Assembly: GCF_032854445.1 (NCBI RefSeq)
Contig: NC_088301.1
Coordinates: forward strand, 25,094,402 to 25,158,401
Origin: Liolophura sinensis
Lineage: Eukaryota; Mollusca; Polyplacophora; Chitonida; Chitonidae
Direction of reading: 5' to 3'
DNA: 64,000 nt
The position numbers and the translations under genes were made by a program. The notes under the pieces were generated by a model. That model did not search any database and was not told the origin of the DNA. It saw only the letters and a program-made list of their open reading frames with translations. Positions 13,042-25,800 of the stretch are shown in pieces. Positions within the stretch are counted from its first letter, which is position 1. Each line of letters begins with the position of its first letter.

Positions 13042-13312
13042 GAACAAAATAACCCCTGCTAATATGGGGCTCAGTGCGTCTGTGACTATAATCACATTAT
13101 CCTCTGATAGATGGTCAAATAAGCACGATCCCCTGTGTGTTACATACACTTGCCCCTGCAAGAAAAGGGTTTCGAACGGAAATAACAAAATAACCCCTGC
13201 CAATATAACGCTCATTGCGTTTGTGATTGTAATCACATTGCGCTGTGATAGATGGTGGGATAAGCACGACCCCCTATGTGTTATACACACTTCTCCCTGC
13301 AAGAAAAGGGGT
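13042..13312 (+). repeat. Tandem duplication of an approximately 140-bp unit
   Basis: Two head-to-tail copies start at about 13042 and 13182 with ACAAAATAACCCCTGC and end near TGCAAGAAAAGGG. They share a GATAGATGG ... AAGCACGA core. The copies differ by scattered substitutions, so the duplication is not recent. The overlapping open frames are short and unrecognised. Confidence 0.75.
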
Positions 13313-15601
13313 TTCAGACAGCAGGTAAACTGACATGAACTCACATGATGAAGTGATACTGTGTCTATAAGGGATAGAGAGACAAAGGAAGTGTCCTGCA
13401 TGCTGAGGAATCGAGACGTGTCTAGTGAAAACACACAGAGTCAAAGAATACGTATATGAAGTCCAATGTTTGCGATTTTATGCATGTAGCTTAGGAGTCA
13501 TTGTTAAATATGAATTTTGAAAATGAAATCTGTGTAATGAGTATTTAAAGTCCGTACCCTATACTTTCTTATTACTAAATTATCAGACAAATATTTGTTT
13601 TATGTGTAAAGGATTATAGGAAAGATAAAGCTAAGTTAATTGGAAAGGAATAAAGTAAGCTATATAGACACATGTGATTAATAGGCATTTAGCAGGAATA
13701 ATTTGCGCTTTCCGTTTCATTCAGAAGGCTGGAATTTTTTAAATATCGTAGCAACATAAACAAATCCCGTAGTTTCTACCAGAAAGTAATTATATACTGG
13801 CTTTTAATGTATAACAGAATTAAGATTTTTATTTCTCTGAGAAAATGGTGTTCTCGCAACTTGGTGCAAATTAGATTGCCGTTCATTTTAGTTATTTCAA
13901 ACTATGAGAAGCCTTTTCAAATAATTTTTATGAATGAAAATAGGTCAATTACTAAAAAGTTAAAATTTAGAAAAAAATTAAAAAAATTTCTGGAGAGGAC
14001 ATTTTTGTCCGGTGCGCTAATTCGCAGTGATTTGATTAATTCATAAAACATTTCATCGTATTTTTAGCACCCTTGGATATAAATCTATATTCTCAGCAGT
14101 TAGTGAATGGTTTGCACGTTGATTCTGTAGAATAGCCTAAATGTTTCATGTGGGAAATTTGGCTACATACACTTGATACCTGGTTGATAAGTCAAGCGAT
14201 TTCAGTTGAATTAAGCCGATAAAATCTGTTAGGTGACAGGTCTTTTGTTTAGTTGACAATGAATACATTATTAACGTATAGAAGAATGTTATCAATAATG
14301 TTAATTTAATAAGAAAAAATTCAATTAAAATTGGTTGTTTGACGAGTTGACCGAAATACGTTTGTCGATTCGGGTTTATTGAGTTGGTCGTTTTACGAAT
14401 GACCCTATTTCATGAACTGACATCTCTGCTGTAGGACAAGTGGAAAAGTGCAATATTATTTGATTCATTCATTTCTTAGGGTAACTCCACTGGCACCGGT
14501 ATATTATGCATGTATGAGGTTCGGAAAATTTATTGTCATGGAACTAAATGAAACAGTCAACGCTCCGAAAGAGTTGTATTTACCATAAACGAGATGATCT
14601 TATCCGAGTTTGTATAGATACAAATAGAGATACGGCGAAAAGATCAGTGTGATATTTGGAAAATGGTCACATAACACCGATTGAAAATGGACCCATGTTT
14701 ATGTCAATCAGGGTGTATCTGGGTTTTTTTCTAGCTGTCCATGTGGTTGGATATACGGTAACATCTCACATGCCCCTTAACCCTGCGGCTTGAACGGAAT
14801 AAGACAAATCAGGTATAGCTGTTTGTTGTTTACAATTTACTGTAAGCCGGTGTTCTCGTTAAACTCAATAAGTCAAACATAGGAGAATGGAAACATGAAC
14901 AAGGGTCTTGGACGGATACCATAAAGCGATTTATGAATTAACTCAAACTCTTATCTCTCTTATGTGGCCAGCTGTTGGACCAAGGAACCTCTATGCTAGA
15001 CATATCTGACTGACGTTCACATTTATGAAGTGTTCAGAATTGCATCAAGTTTTGTGAAATATGAAGCGTTTCATCAAGTATCAAATATTATCTTAATTCT
15101 AAAATCTCTTTGTGGAATCATTCACTGGCCACGGGGAATTTTAGCCCACCCGAGGAATCCCAGCATTTTCAAACACTACAATACAAATGGGCATACAGTG
15201 AAAAGAATAACTAAAACAGTTACGATAGTGTGATAGTTGGAAAATGGTCACACAATTCTAAGTGAAAACGGCCCAATGTCAGTTTACCTCAGCGAGGGTA
15301 TTACTTTAGCTGTTTATGTGATTGTATATACAGTAACATCTAATATGGCACTTAACACTAGTAAACATAATGGTGAAAGGGCACTGCCACTTGAGCGGCA
15401 ACATCAAAGAAAGGAACAGAACTACTTTCTGCGTCGGAAAATTCTGCAAAATTCATGCATCTGCGGTGGTACAAAGGCTAACCTCTATATAAGCATGTGT
15501 CTTCTTTAAACGTCATAATTATTTTCTTTGTCTGATACCGATTTGGAAACTTTATTTTAAATTCTGATAACTGTTCAAGTCAACCGTGGTTTAAGGTGGA
15601 A
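13313..15601. other. Intergenic, AT-rich; contains a diverged direct repeat
   Basis: No recognisable gene. Two related segments, 14649-14790 and 15228-15360, both start GTGATA..TGGAAAATGGTCACA and end ..GTAACATCT..ATGGCACTTAAC or similar, about 580 bp apart. The 5' end of the OB-fold gene and its promoter must lie close to 15601. Confidence 0.5.
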
Positions 15602-18600
15602 ATGGCGACACCAAGCACATCGAAGACCCCAGTGTATCAAGCTGAGTCCAAGGTATTTTCGTTTTAACATTGTTCGTATCATAACCACAAGGATTATGGC
15701 TTATATGTATATGTAGACATCTTAACGAAAGCTTTATATTCGTTTATACATTGGACTTATTTGAATTCAAATATGGATTTGAAATTTTGCCGTGAGAGAG
15801 GTTGAATGCAAGTGTATCTTCGCAAGCGTACCAGTATTCGGCCGTAAATATTATGGTCTGACAAAATTCATTCTTTCATTTTTAAATAGATCACACATAT
15901 AAGACCATTTATAGTTAAGTCAAAGTAAAACGTTCACAAATGTCTTCAGCAGAGTAAAATACAGAAATGCACAGGTTTCATGTACGACCCTTCTCACATT
16001 TAATGCCTTCAAGGCTCAAGAGGGTCATAAAAAATAAATGTTTTTTTAACAGGTGGGTTTCAAACTGATCGATAAGTCGTACTTGTACCTGTGTTGATTT
16101 CAGAGTGGGGTGTTTGGAATAATTTCATGCTGTTTATTGAAATTCTTTTCTCACTCAATTGTTTGAAATTAGCACATTTCCCTAATCTTCTGCGTTGTTT
16201 CTGCGATCGGTTAAAACAAGACCGGAACTAGAACAAGGCATAGAGGTGATTTTAGCGAAGAAGAAAGTATGAGAGTAGCTTCGCACTGTTTGATTGTGAT
16301 TTTGAATTGTTATTCAACACGGGGCATACCTAGCTCTCACTTACACAAATGGATTTTGTGAAGCATGTGACGGTATATATAAAATAATGAAAGCGGTAAC
16401 ATTCAAAACGGTTTTATTTTTTTAGTTCGATTTAATTAAAAACCATTCATGCATGTTTACTATCTTTTTTTACCAAATTAAACGTTTACGATAGATTTAA
16501 CCGAAAGAGCTTATGGGCATCTATTTGTTACTTTTACTGGCTAAACATCTCACGTGTCTGCATGTGGTAACTCAAAGTGGAAGCCTTTGATACTTTGATA
16601 ACTTTTGGAAAATTCTCTTGATAAGAGATATATTTTCTGCGCAAAGTTGCATTCTTGTTTACAAATATTCTCCGTAAAGTTGTAAAGACTCATCACGTTG
16701 CTAACAGTTTTGATCGGCAAATGATCAATATAAATGGCGTCATTGTTCTGTAAGTAATAAAATACTCAAATTGCAATTATTTTCCAAAATTACTGTAGGC
16801 TTAATATTGCACGAGCTAATTTAGATTTTGAAGGATTTACGCGAGTTGGCTATTGGGTGAGTTGACAGATGGGGCCACAGTTTGGTTGTGATATTCTTTC
16901 TTTGTTAAAACAGATTTATTTGTTTGAATTGAAAACAATTTTGAACATAAATTCGTTAATGTTTTTCTTTTTTTGTCATTTTTTTTTCTTGATACAGATT
17001 ACTGTAAAAGTGAAAGTTCTCACTGAACCGACGGAGAGACATGGAGCAGGGGGAGATTTTGTCTCATTGAATGTTATAGATTCATTGTCCAAGACAGTGA
17101 AGGTGGCATTCATGCCTTTGACCAAGAAGACGAAAATGATCAGGGATAAGTTTTATCTGTTGAGAAATGTTTCTGTCGGCCAGTTTGTCCGAATTTCTGA
17201 GACGTCCAGGGTAAGATATACAGAAGCTTCATTTTACAACGAATAACGTCAATGAAAGACTTTGTCCACTTTATTAACTGTAGCACAAGAGGATAAAAAT
17301 AGCTGACTTATTTCAAACTATCATGTATGTGTTATTATATGTTCATCTACACTTCGGGCATGGAAACAATGATTGATATATGAGGATATTACTGAGTATA
17401 AATCTGTAACTTTGTCAATTAACATACGATAGATCAAAGAAAAATGGAAATATTTTTGATATCAATAAACATGATGTTTGAATTTTTGTTCGTAGATTAT
17501 GCAGTGTGGAAGATTTTCGTTCCCAGAGGAAATTGAAAGGGAGTTTCACAACCCGCCGGTTGTAACTGTAAGGGAGGCGTTGGTATCACCCCGCAAGAGG
17601 CGCCTCTCAATCACAGGGGAATTGTCGGATGTAAGAATTCAATGGAAAGGCTCATACCATTTTCATGTCATGTATATATATATTTGTAATAATCAGCTGT
17701 CATAATTCACATTTTTTAAAAACACATACTGATTATAACATAAACTACACTCCACCGTTAAAAACAGATTAAAGGCATTAGCAGAAAGAAGGATACAGCC
17801 AAAACAAGAGTGCTATACAATAATCTGTTACTAGCCTTAAAACCAAAACGCATTTTCTGTTAAACAGGTATCGGGTGTAATAACCACCCCAACATCGAGA
17901 CGCAAGATACTAAAGTTATCAAGGGATGACGAAGAAATAGAAGTGAAGCTATGGGGGCCACAGGCCGACCTGGCCTTGCCCCCAGTTGGCCACACTGTGA
18001 CAGTGTCATGTGTCAACATTGCCGAGTATAGGGGCAAGACAGATGCTAATTCTACAGAAATGACAGAAGTCCGGGTTAGTTGCTAAATTCAGCTGGAATC
18101 CCAATTATAAACAGTACACACCAATGTTAATGGTTTTCTCTCTATCGGTGGTAGTTGTTCGCACCATTGAGCACCCGCTGGTTGTAACAATTGATTAATT
18201 GTATAAACAAGATTTTGTAGTTTGATTGGGAGAAAAACAACACGAGGTCTAATAATTACTGGATATTGTCTGCTTACAGGAAGACAGTGAAACCACTGAT
18301 TTTGTGGGAGAAGTGGAAGGAGTCTGTTTTGAGATGTGAGTATTTATATGATTATTGTTGGACTGTTCGGTGTCGATATGGATTGTCACTCAGGCAAAGA
18401 TATAGATACTATCTATTGATGTGTGTAGCTGTACAAGATAAAACCGTCACCATGGGCAATTCTATATTAATGCTTTATCATGACATATTTTCAAAGGATT
18501 TCGAAAGATACTTTTAAAATTTATCATAACTACGCGTAATCTTTTATTGTATAAGAATTTATGTAAGTTGTCACCTTTACTAAATTAAAAGTTTGTTTTA

Positions 18601-19333
18601 TTTTTCTAGGGACGATTCTACTATCATCCTTAAGGATGAAGAGGAGGTGTGTTTTTTAACACATGACCAAGTTTTGTCCCTATTCCCACTGGAGATGTTC
18701 GAGGAGAGCGTCAGGGTGAAGGGGAAAAGACAAGGATCTAGGATACTTTCAGTGTAAGTCATTTACCAACTTTATATGCTGGACCACAAAGATGGCTAGC
18801 CTTTAGAGATTTTGTGCTACCGAGGTAAAATAAACATTCTATTCTATTCTATTCTATGTGATCAAGCAGTAAGAAGATGGACAGTCAGGTGTCATTTGAA
18901 GAAAAGCAATCAATAACAAGAAAACAGGATGTGTATCTGACAAATTTTCCCAAGTTATTCTACATGTCTTTATCCTAATTTACCTCTACCTCTTCCGCTA
19001 CCATTATTCTAGTTGAAATTATACATGCAAGCTGTTATGTTATGGTTCAAGTAACACTTCATCTGTTTTTTTTGTTCAAAATGCAGAGCAAACAACGGGG
19101 ATGTATACAGACCTATACTGTATTAATACTTTCAAGATCATTCAAGGCAGAAACACTTCGGCCATGTGTATCTGCAGCAAGAAAGCACTATTATATTGAT
19201 TTAGTATATATCATCTGCAAGAACATGTTTTCACATCCATTAACTTTTCTGCCAACCGGGCCATTTGTTTATCTTACACTAATTGGAAATTTTTGTTTTT
19301 TGCAGTGAAAGGATCGACGAAGAAAGTTCTTAA
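15602..19333 (+). CDS. Putative OB-fold (RPA1-like) single-strand nucleic-acid-binding protein
   Basis: Seven exons join in phase: 15602-15652, 16998-17210, 17496-17630, 17868-18074, 18280-18335, 18610-18753 and 19306-19333, giving 277 aa. Every intron is GT-AG. Residues about 133-200 (LSITGELSDVSGVITT, then VKLWGPQADLALPPVGHTV and VSCVNIAEYRG) have the spacing of an RPA70-type OB fold: a Gly-rich first strand, a Leu-Trp-Gly strand, then GxxVxVxxVxxxxYxG. Residues 18-88 may form a second, more diverged beta-rich domain. No zinc finger, nuclease motif or signal peptide is visible. It precedes the Helentron on the same strand by 3.5 kb. Plant rolling-circle elements carry RPA-like genes, so an element origin is possible, but a host gene of an expanded invertebrate family is equally plausible. 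Gene structure is confident; function is inference. Confidence 0.75.
18836..18856 (+). repeat. (ATTCT)n microsatellite
   Basis: About four ATTCT units in intron 6 of the OB-fold gene, directly after CGAGGTAAAATAAAC, the look of a short retroelement tail. Confidence 0.75.
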
Positions 19334-19503
19334 GCTGGGGATACAAGCTGGGACATTTGCTGAAAACTGTATATATGTATATATTTAAAAGAATAGTGAC
19401 AAAAAAACATCTACTTATGTATCTGCTTTATCTCTATTTGTACTTATTTTTATGTCAGTTTGGTGTTCCATGTTTAGTTATACAAAACACGATGTATGTC
19501 TTT

Positions 19504-19509
19504 AATAAA
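19504..19509 (+). terminator. Poly(A) signal of the OB-fold gene
   Basis: AATAAA about 170 bp after the TAA stop at 19331-19333, followed by a T-rich stretch. The position is normal for a short 3' UTR and supports a genuine, independently terminated gene. Confidence 0.65.
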
Positions 19510-22500
19510 ATTTTTTAAAGCTGATCGCTTCTTCTTCGTTTTCTGACTCGAGTGATTTAGTTTAGAAACAATCAACACGAAATCCTCCATTTTACAAGTT
19601 GATTCATATAGAAGGTATGTCTAGACGTCTGATATGCATGATGACGATTTGAACCCTATGCATATTGATTTGTATCTTGCGAAACCTTCTGGATTCTATT
19701 GGTATTTATTTCAGTGACATGGTATTTAATTGTGTGTCACGGCGTAGGCCACCCTGCTTTATGTTTAAACCGAGCTAGTGAAATGCATACTTTTTATTAA
19801 AGCCATTATTTGCTTGATAGACAGTAAGCCTAATGCATAATAAAGCACGGTTCTGTTGTCATCTTGGCACCGTGACCCAGTAAGACTATTTCGAGTTTGG
19901 GGAAATCTCGACAGAGCCACGCTATTATAGTTACAGGGGTAACTGAACGCGGGAAACATACCATACATTCTAATATACTAACACGGTACCTGTAATCACA
20001 AATATAACTTTACTTGTAGAGGTTTGGTTTACGTCAGTCGGCCCACTGATTGACGGAAAATAGTTGCAGTATGAAGGTTACACTTTTCACTAGTTAGGGC
20101 ACTAAACAAGCTGGCTTTTAAAACTTACTAGAAATGCATAGGTTTACATTCTCCTAACACCAGACATTGTATAGGTATGGTGCTCTCATGAGAATTGAGG
20201 GCATTTCCTGGTACGTCCACTCCAGTGGGTGTTTATGTAATGTGACGAGCAGGGTACGAAGTTCACACGTGTGTTTACCTCGATCTTTCAATTAATATTG
20301 AGAGAAATTTATTGTTCTAATTCTGCGTATAGAGTTGTGTAATGTTATTACAGAAATCTGCCATATACTGAAAAGTAACTGATTGATGAAGCATGTGGAT
20401 GTATATATATAAATCTTTGGGTGTACAGGTTGGAGATTTATATCCGTAAAGGTTAATTGCGTTATTTGCAATTATGTAGTCACTGCTAAATCAGCTTTTA
20501 GGTTTTAATTTATGACCTTTTTTATTTAGTAAAATTCGCGCTGTACATTGAACGTGTGTGTAGGCCTATATATGTTGAAAGCGGGAGGGGTGTGTATTAA
20601 TGCATGGAGTCATATTCCGCTACATTGAGTCATATTCCGCTACATTGAATGAAGAGTGAGTGCTTGGGGTTTAACGTTGTGCTCAACAGTTTTTCAGTCA
20701 TGTGACGACGAAGGAATCCTTAGGGTGTATTTAATGAACATCTTGTTGCAGGACGATTTTCCACCGCTCTTTTATCTAGACTTACCGAAGGCAAGTAAGC
20801 GGCCCCGCTTACCCCGCTTGTCCGAGACATAATACTGATGCGGATCAACCAGCACTATCCGCTTCATGCTGAACGTCAAACGAGGAAGTTACAACTTCCC
20901 CTTTTAAAGACTTAGGTGTGACTCGACCCAGGATTGATCCTGGATATAGGCCTACCGCTCCGAAAGCGGACGCTCTACCAACTGTGCTATCCAGAGATCG
21001 AATGAAGAGGGGGGGGGGGGGGGGAGGCTGCCCAATTCAAGTCGCTCTTATTCATACAATGTTTGTTGTATGACTTTCCTTGTTAGAAGTATGTTAAAAT
21101 GTTAAATAAATATGTAATTAATTGCATAATAAATAATGCCTGCATCGCTAATTACATTGTATATTTTGATAGGCAACACATATTAATTTTCCTAAAAGAA
21201 CCAACACGCACTGCTTCGTTTAAGTCTATTTTATCATTTTTTCACTGGCACATTTATGTCATTAGGCTAATATCAGGGCAGTTATAGGCCTACATACACA
21301 TAACAAATATGAAAATCAGCGTTCAAGCACTATGTCAAGCATGCTTCGCTAAAAGGCGATCAGGTACAATTGTTCACTGTATGAGATTAATGCACTTCTG
21401 GTAATATTTCTCTGAATACTGCCTTTGGAACTTGATCATTCATTTGAAATTGTCACTTAACCTCATTGTGATTGTGTAGCTCATATAATGCATTCCCTAC
21501 TGGTGCGCTCTCAACTCTGTGTGGATGTTTGGTGGCAACTGCGGAGGAAGAGGTGGGGGGGGGGGGGATTTGGTTTGCATTTGCTTTCTGGCCTACATGG
21601 CAACTGCGAAGTGTCAGTCTATTTTTAGCGCATGACATCATTATATGTGACCAATGAACGTCGGCCAATCCCTCTTTCTGCTTGTTATCAGCTAGCTGGT
21701 GAAGGATTTTGTGTATCGGTATTTCTTTTGCAAGTGTTCGACGAAAACAGAGTTTGCTGTTTCATTGGATTGACAGAGCATAGTGTAAGTTACTCTTACA
21801 TGTTCTCATTTATTTGGAATTTTGCTGTTGGGGTAGAATTCATGTGTATTACCGATGAACTTAAAACGATACGGTACTGCTGATACTGACTGGTATGCCG
21901 TGCGTGTGGTGCAACAACAACAGGCGTACATTACACCACATGCATTCGTCTCAAAACAGCCGTTACAGTCATTTACTAATACCCTCTAACGGTTTTTCTC
22001 AAAATTCAGAGAAAGACAAGCAGTTACATACTAACAACTATTTTGAGACAAAGTCCTGTTGTTAGACTTGATTGTAAGTTACAGTGAATGTTCGTAGTAG
22101 CTTGGATTATTATCAAAAGCGATTTGCTGGTCTTCTAATAGACATACGGGTATTGATAGATAGAGTGGTTAGGGGTCATCAAAACTACAGTGGTAGTGTA
22201 TGAGAACTCAAACCCAGGCCTCCCGTTTTTTCCCCGTCTTTTTGGAGAAGCTTAGCTTAGAGCAACATACATTCACACGCTATTTCGGTAGATGATGGGT
22301 TACATTTCAGGGCAGTATCTTGAACAGAAGTGCCAATTAGAATGAACTGATCGATTAGATGTGCCTTTTCATTGCAGGAACATCACTTCGTTCGATTTCT
22401 GTGGTTGCCATGTTTATCTGGTATCTATTTTCGTACATAATGCCATCAATTTGGTAGGGTTTACTGTCAAGGAGATAGCTCGTTTGGTTTTGCTAGTGCA

Positions 22501-22808
22501 GTTTTTAGTGGAGGCATAGATAGAGGGACAGTGATGTGTAATGACAGTCGATTCAAGTTTGTTCATGGTTTGCTATTAAGTGTGGTCTCGTGTCCTCGCT
22601 ACAAAGACAATTGTTTTGCTTGTTCTGTTTAGATTATTAGGTATAGTTTGGTGTTTATATGGGCTTGTCTCATGAATGTATTATAAAGGGTGGGCATTCT
22701 ACATGCATGTTAGCGTATGGATTATTGTTACTAGTTTAATGCTGCTTGTTGCACTTGTTTGTTATACGCGTATCATGAGTTCACCTGAACTCTTGTTTTC
22801 ATTTGCAG
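19510..22808. other. Intergenic between the OB-fold gene and the Helentron
   Basis: No gene recognised. It contains a full family 2 SINE (20657-20999), a 22-bp tandem duplication just before it (two copies of GAGTCATATTCCGCTACATT, about 20608-20648) and poly-G runs at 21009-21024 and 21556-21568. The 5' terminus of the Helentron should lie here or in the first intron, but I cannot place it. Confidence 0.45.
20657..20999 (-). mobile_element. Full-length tRNA-derived SINE (family 2) with perfect target-site duplication
   Basis: On the minus strand: a tRNA-like head (GATAGCACAGTTGGTAGAGC), a B-box-like GGATCAATCC, a body ending TGACTGAAAAACTGTTGAGC, and a CACTCACTC-type tail. It is flanked by GAATGAAGAG at 20647-20656 and 21000-21009. 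Different family from the 12.2 kb copy. Confidence 0.9.
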
Positions 22809-22814
22809 TGCAAC

Positions 22815-25800
22815 ATGCCACGGAAAAAGTACTGGAGAAAAACAAGATTCCATAAGGTAAGGTGGACTCAATATATTATGTGCATAATATCATGTCTGTT
22901 TAGTTTTTACAAGCATTGGTACATGAACTGTATTCTTATTAGTGATTATATTTGACAGTCTGCAGAAAAAGGGTGTATTTAACACTAATAAAAGGGACAT
23001 TTTTATGTTTTAGGGAAAAATGGAGCTAAAGTTCAGGAATGTTCAACTCTTGTACATGACTGCATGATGATGGGGACGGAGTTTACAAATGACATTGGAT
23101 AGGGCTTGCATGGTTTTTAACTGCTTTTCTATGCTTAGTACAACGTGGGTGGGTGTGTGTATGTGGGGGGGGGGTGATCAGATGCACCTAATTTGACTAC
23201 GATATCCCTTATACATGTACACTGAAACTGTTTTCCTGTGACGATACAATAGTTAGACAGAGTTTTCTCCCAGTAAGTTATGCAGCACACCTGTAATAAA
23301 TGGTGATATTTTCTAATGTGGGATATTATAGGACAGTGTTTCTTTGCAGAGATTTGTTTTTTTCTTTACTCTTTAAGATGTACTTGATTGGTCATGGTCA
23401 CAGATTGGTTATGATCACAGATTGCAAATTAATTTCTGGTTGTCATAGTTTTCTCTGTCGAGAGACTATGCCTTAGATTTGGTACAAACAATCGGTAATG
23501 GCTAATCAAATCAAACTTCAGCTATTCTTCCTGAATAAGCAAAATTATGGCTTGTCAGAAAATACCACCCCCATTTTTGTACTGTTTACCGTTTTAAAAA
23601 AGCAGTAAAGTTTGTAAAAAGCTATAATTTGACACGAATTAATCATTCGTAATGAGCTCTGGAAGATAACATGTTATCTCTAAAATGGACACATCCATGA
23701 AATCCTGGACTTCAGGAAACATGACTGACATATGAACTTGTCAGCACTTTGAAGTTCACCTGCTGAAATCTGTGGCTGACATGGATGGGTGGGACTAACC
23801 ATTCTGTCACCCTGTTTTGGTTTGACTTTTTGAGCTGTGATGTGTTTGCATATCGAGAAATATGCTGACATTCACACTTTTTGCCTGAAACAGAACATAG
23901 CTTTAATCTCCAGTATTTGTCCATATGAGTCCAGAAGGGATGAAATTTGACTGATCTTATTCTGTCTGTGACCAGAATTCTACAGATGTTATGACTCGAG
24001 AAACGTATTTATGACAGTCCATTACCTTGATTAAGTATGGCGTGGAATTGACGATTTGACATTATCAGCATTACCTGTATCGTTTTCTCCATAAAATCTT
24101 TACCCATCTGAGTATTTTCCTGGATAGTTTATTGGTTAACGCCCAATTCTAATGCATAAACGTAGTTTTTAACATGGAAACCATAAGCAACATCAGCGTG
24201 CTATGATTTAGTACACTGCGGATGGTCGTGGGTTTCCCGCGGGTTCCACCCACCATAATGCTCACCACGGTCGTATAAGTGAAATATTCTTGAGTATGTT
24301 GTAAGACACCAATCAGATAAATAAATAAATAAATTTAGTACAACGCACGGCATAGCTCGCACCAGACCCACACAAGTGTGTGTGCCATATGGTATTGCAT
24401 TACTAGTTTAACAAAGGCTGCCTGGTAATGGTGATGTGTATTGAAAGTTGTCTGCATTTTTTTTTTTTTTTTTTTTACAAAAGTGAAATGACAACACCTT
24501 CTTCTGTGTTAAGGTATTTAAATATTGCAAAACTTCACTTTTTCTTAGCTTTACAGTTGTATTTGGGACTGTCTATATTAGCTGTACTTGATGTTTTGGA
24601 TAAACTGGTAGCCTTTGTTACTCACAAACAATACAAGTAAAGTCCTCAGATCAGACTGTGTGCCCAAAGCCTCAAATAATGGGGCTGCTCATGCGCACAG
24701 CAAATTATGTAGACAATAATAGCATGGATGGCTGAAGTTCATTTTTTGATTGTATATCTTTCTTTTTAAGGAGACAAAAGGGGATGGAAACGTGTCAAAA
24801 AATAATGACAGTGGCGAGTCTGGGACTGTTGTTTTTACAGAGATAAGTACAGTTTCTGGACATTTTCATCAAGGACATCCACAATTTATGCCAAACAGTG
24901 GGGCACAGTGTGTGGCTAATAGTTGCTCAGCTATTCTGTATGATAAAGTAAAGCCAGTTTCTATGTGGACTAGTAATGATCTTGATGCTGTATTGATTTC
25001 TGGTGATGAATTGTACTCTAATGTTAAACCTAATCTTCCTGCTGGTGAGACCTTTTTGCTCATTTCAGACATTCCAGATGTGATGGACATGCACAATGGT
25101 ACATTCGGTATAAGGGCAGGTGAATCTTTGACAGGTTATGTACTTGGTACTGTTCATGCAGATCTGCAATCTGATATTTTCATGCCACTGAGAGATGCTC
25201 TTGAGAGAACACTATCTGTGTTTACTTCTTGCCTTATAACCTTCCACTCTTCTACATTTGCTATCATTAAACGCGATCAGTACTTATATGTTGTTGATTC
25301 TCATTCCAGGAATGTAGAAGGTGTACAAGTTGTTGATGGGACTGCTGTAAGCATCAGATACACAGGTCTAGAAGGTGTGTTTCAACACTGTACTCGTCTG
25401 GCTATTTCACTCAACACTGGTGAGTATGAACAGTTTGAGATTACTGGCATTGATGTAGTTACTCATGGGGATCTTGCTGATTCTGGTGATGTCATGCATG
25501 TACAGACTACATGGACATCTTTATCATTTAACCCACTGACAGACGAAGACCAAAGTCTAATGTGTAGGAAGCTAGAATTGCAGAAATTACCAGAACTTGA
25601 TGCTCTTGGATCATCCTCCTTCCTTGGTGAACCATGCACGACAAAGAAGATTAAAATGGATGGGAACTGTTTTTTTAGAGCATTGTCTTTTGCAATATCT
25701 GGCACAGAGGAGAACCATAGACGACTGCGACTATTAACAGTAAAGCATCTTCTGGAAAACTCAAGGCTCTTCTCCCCATACCTTCGAGATGGACATGTCA

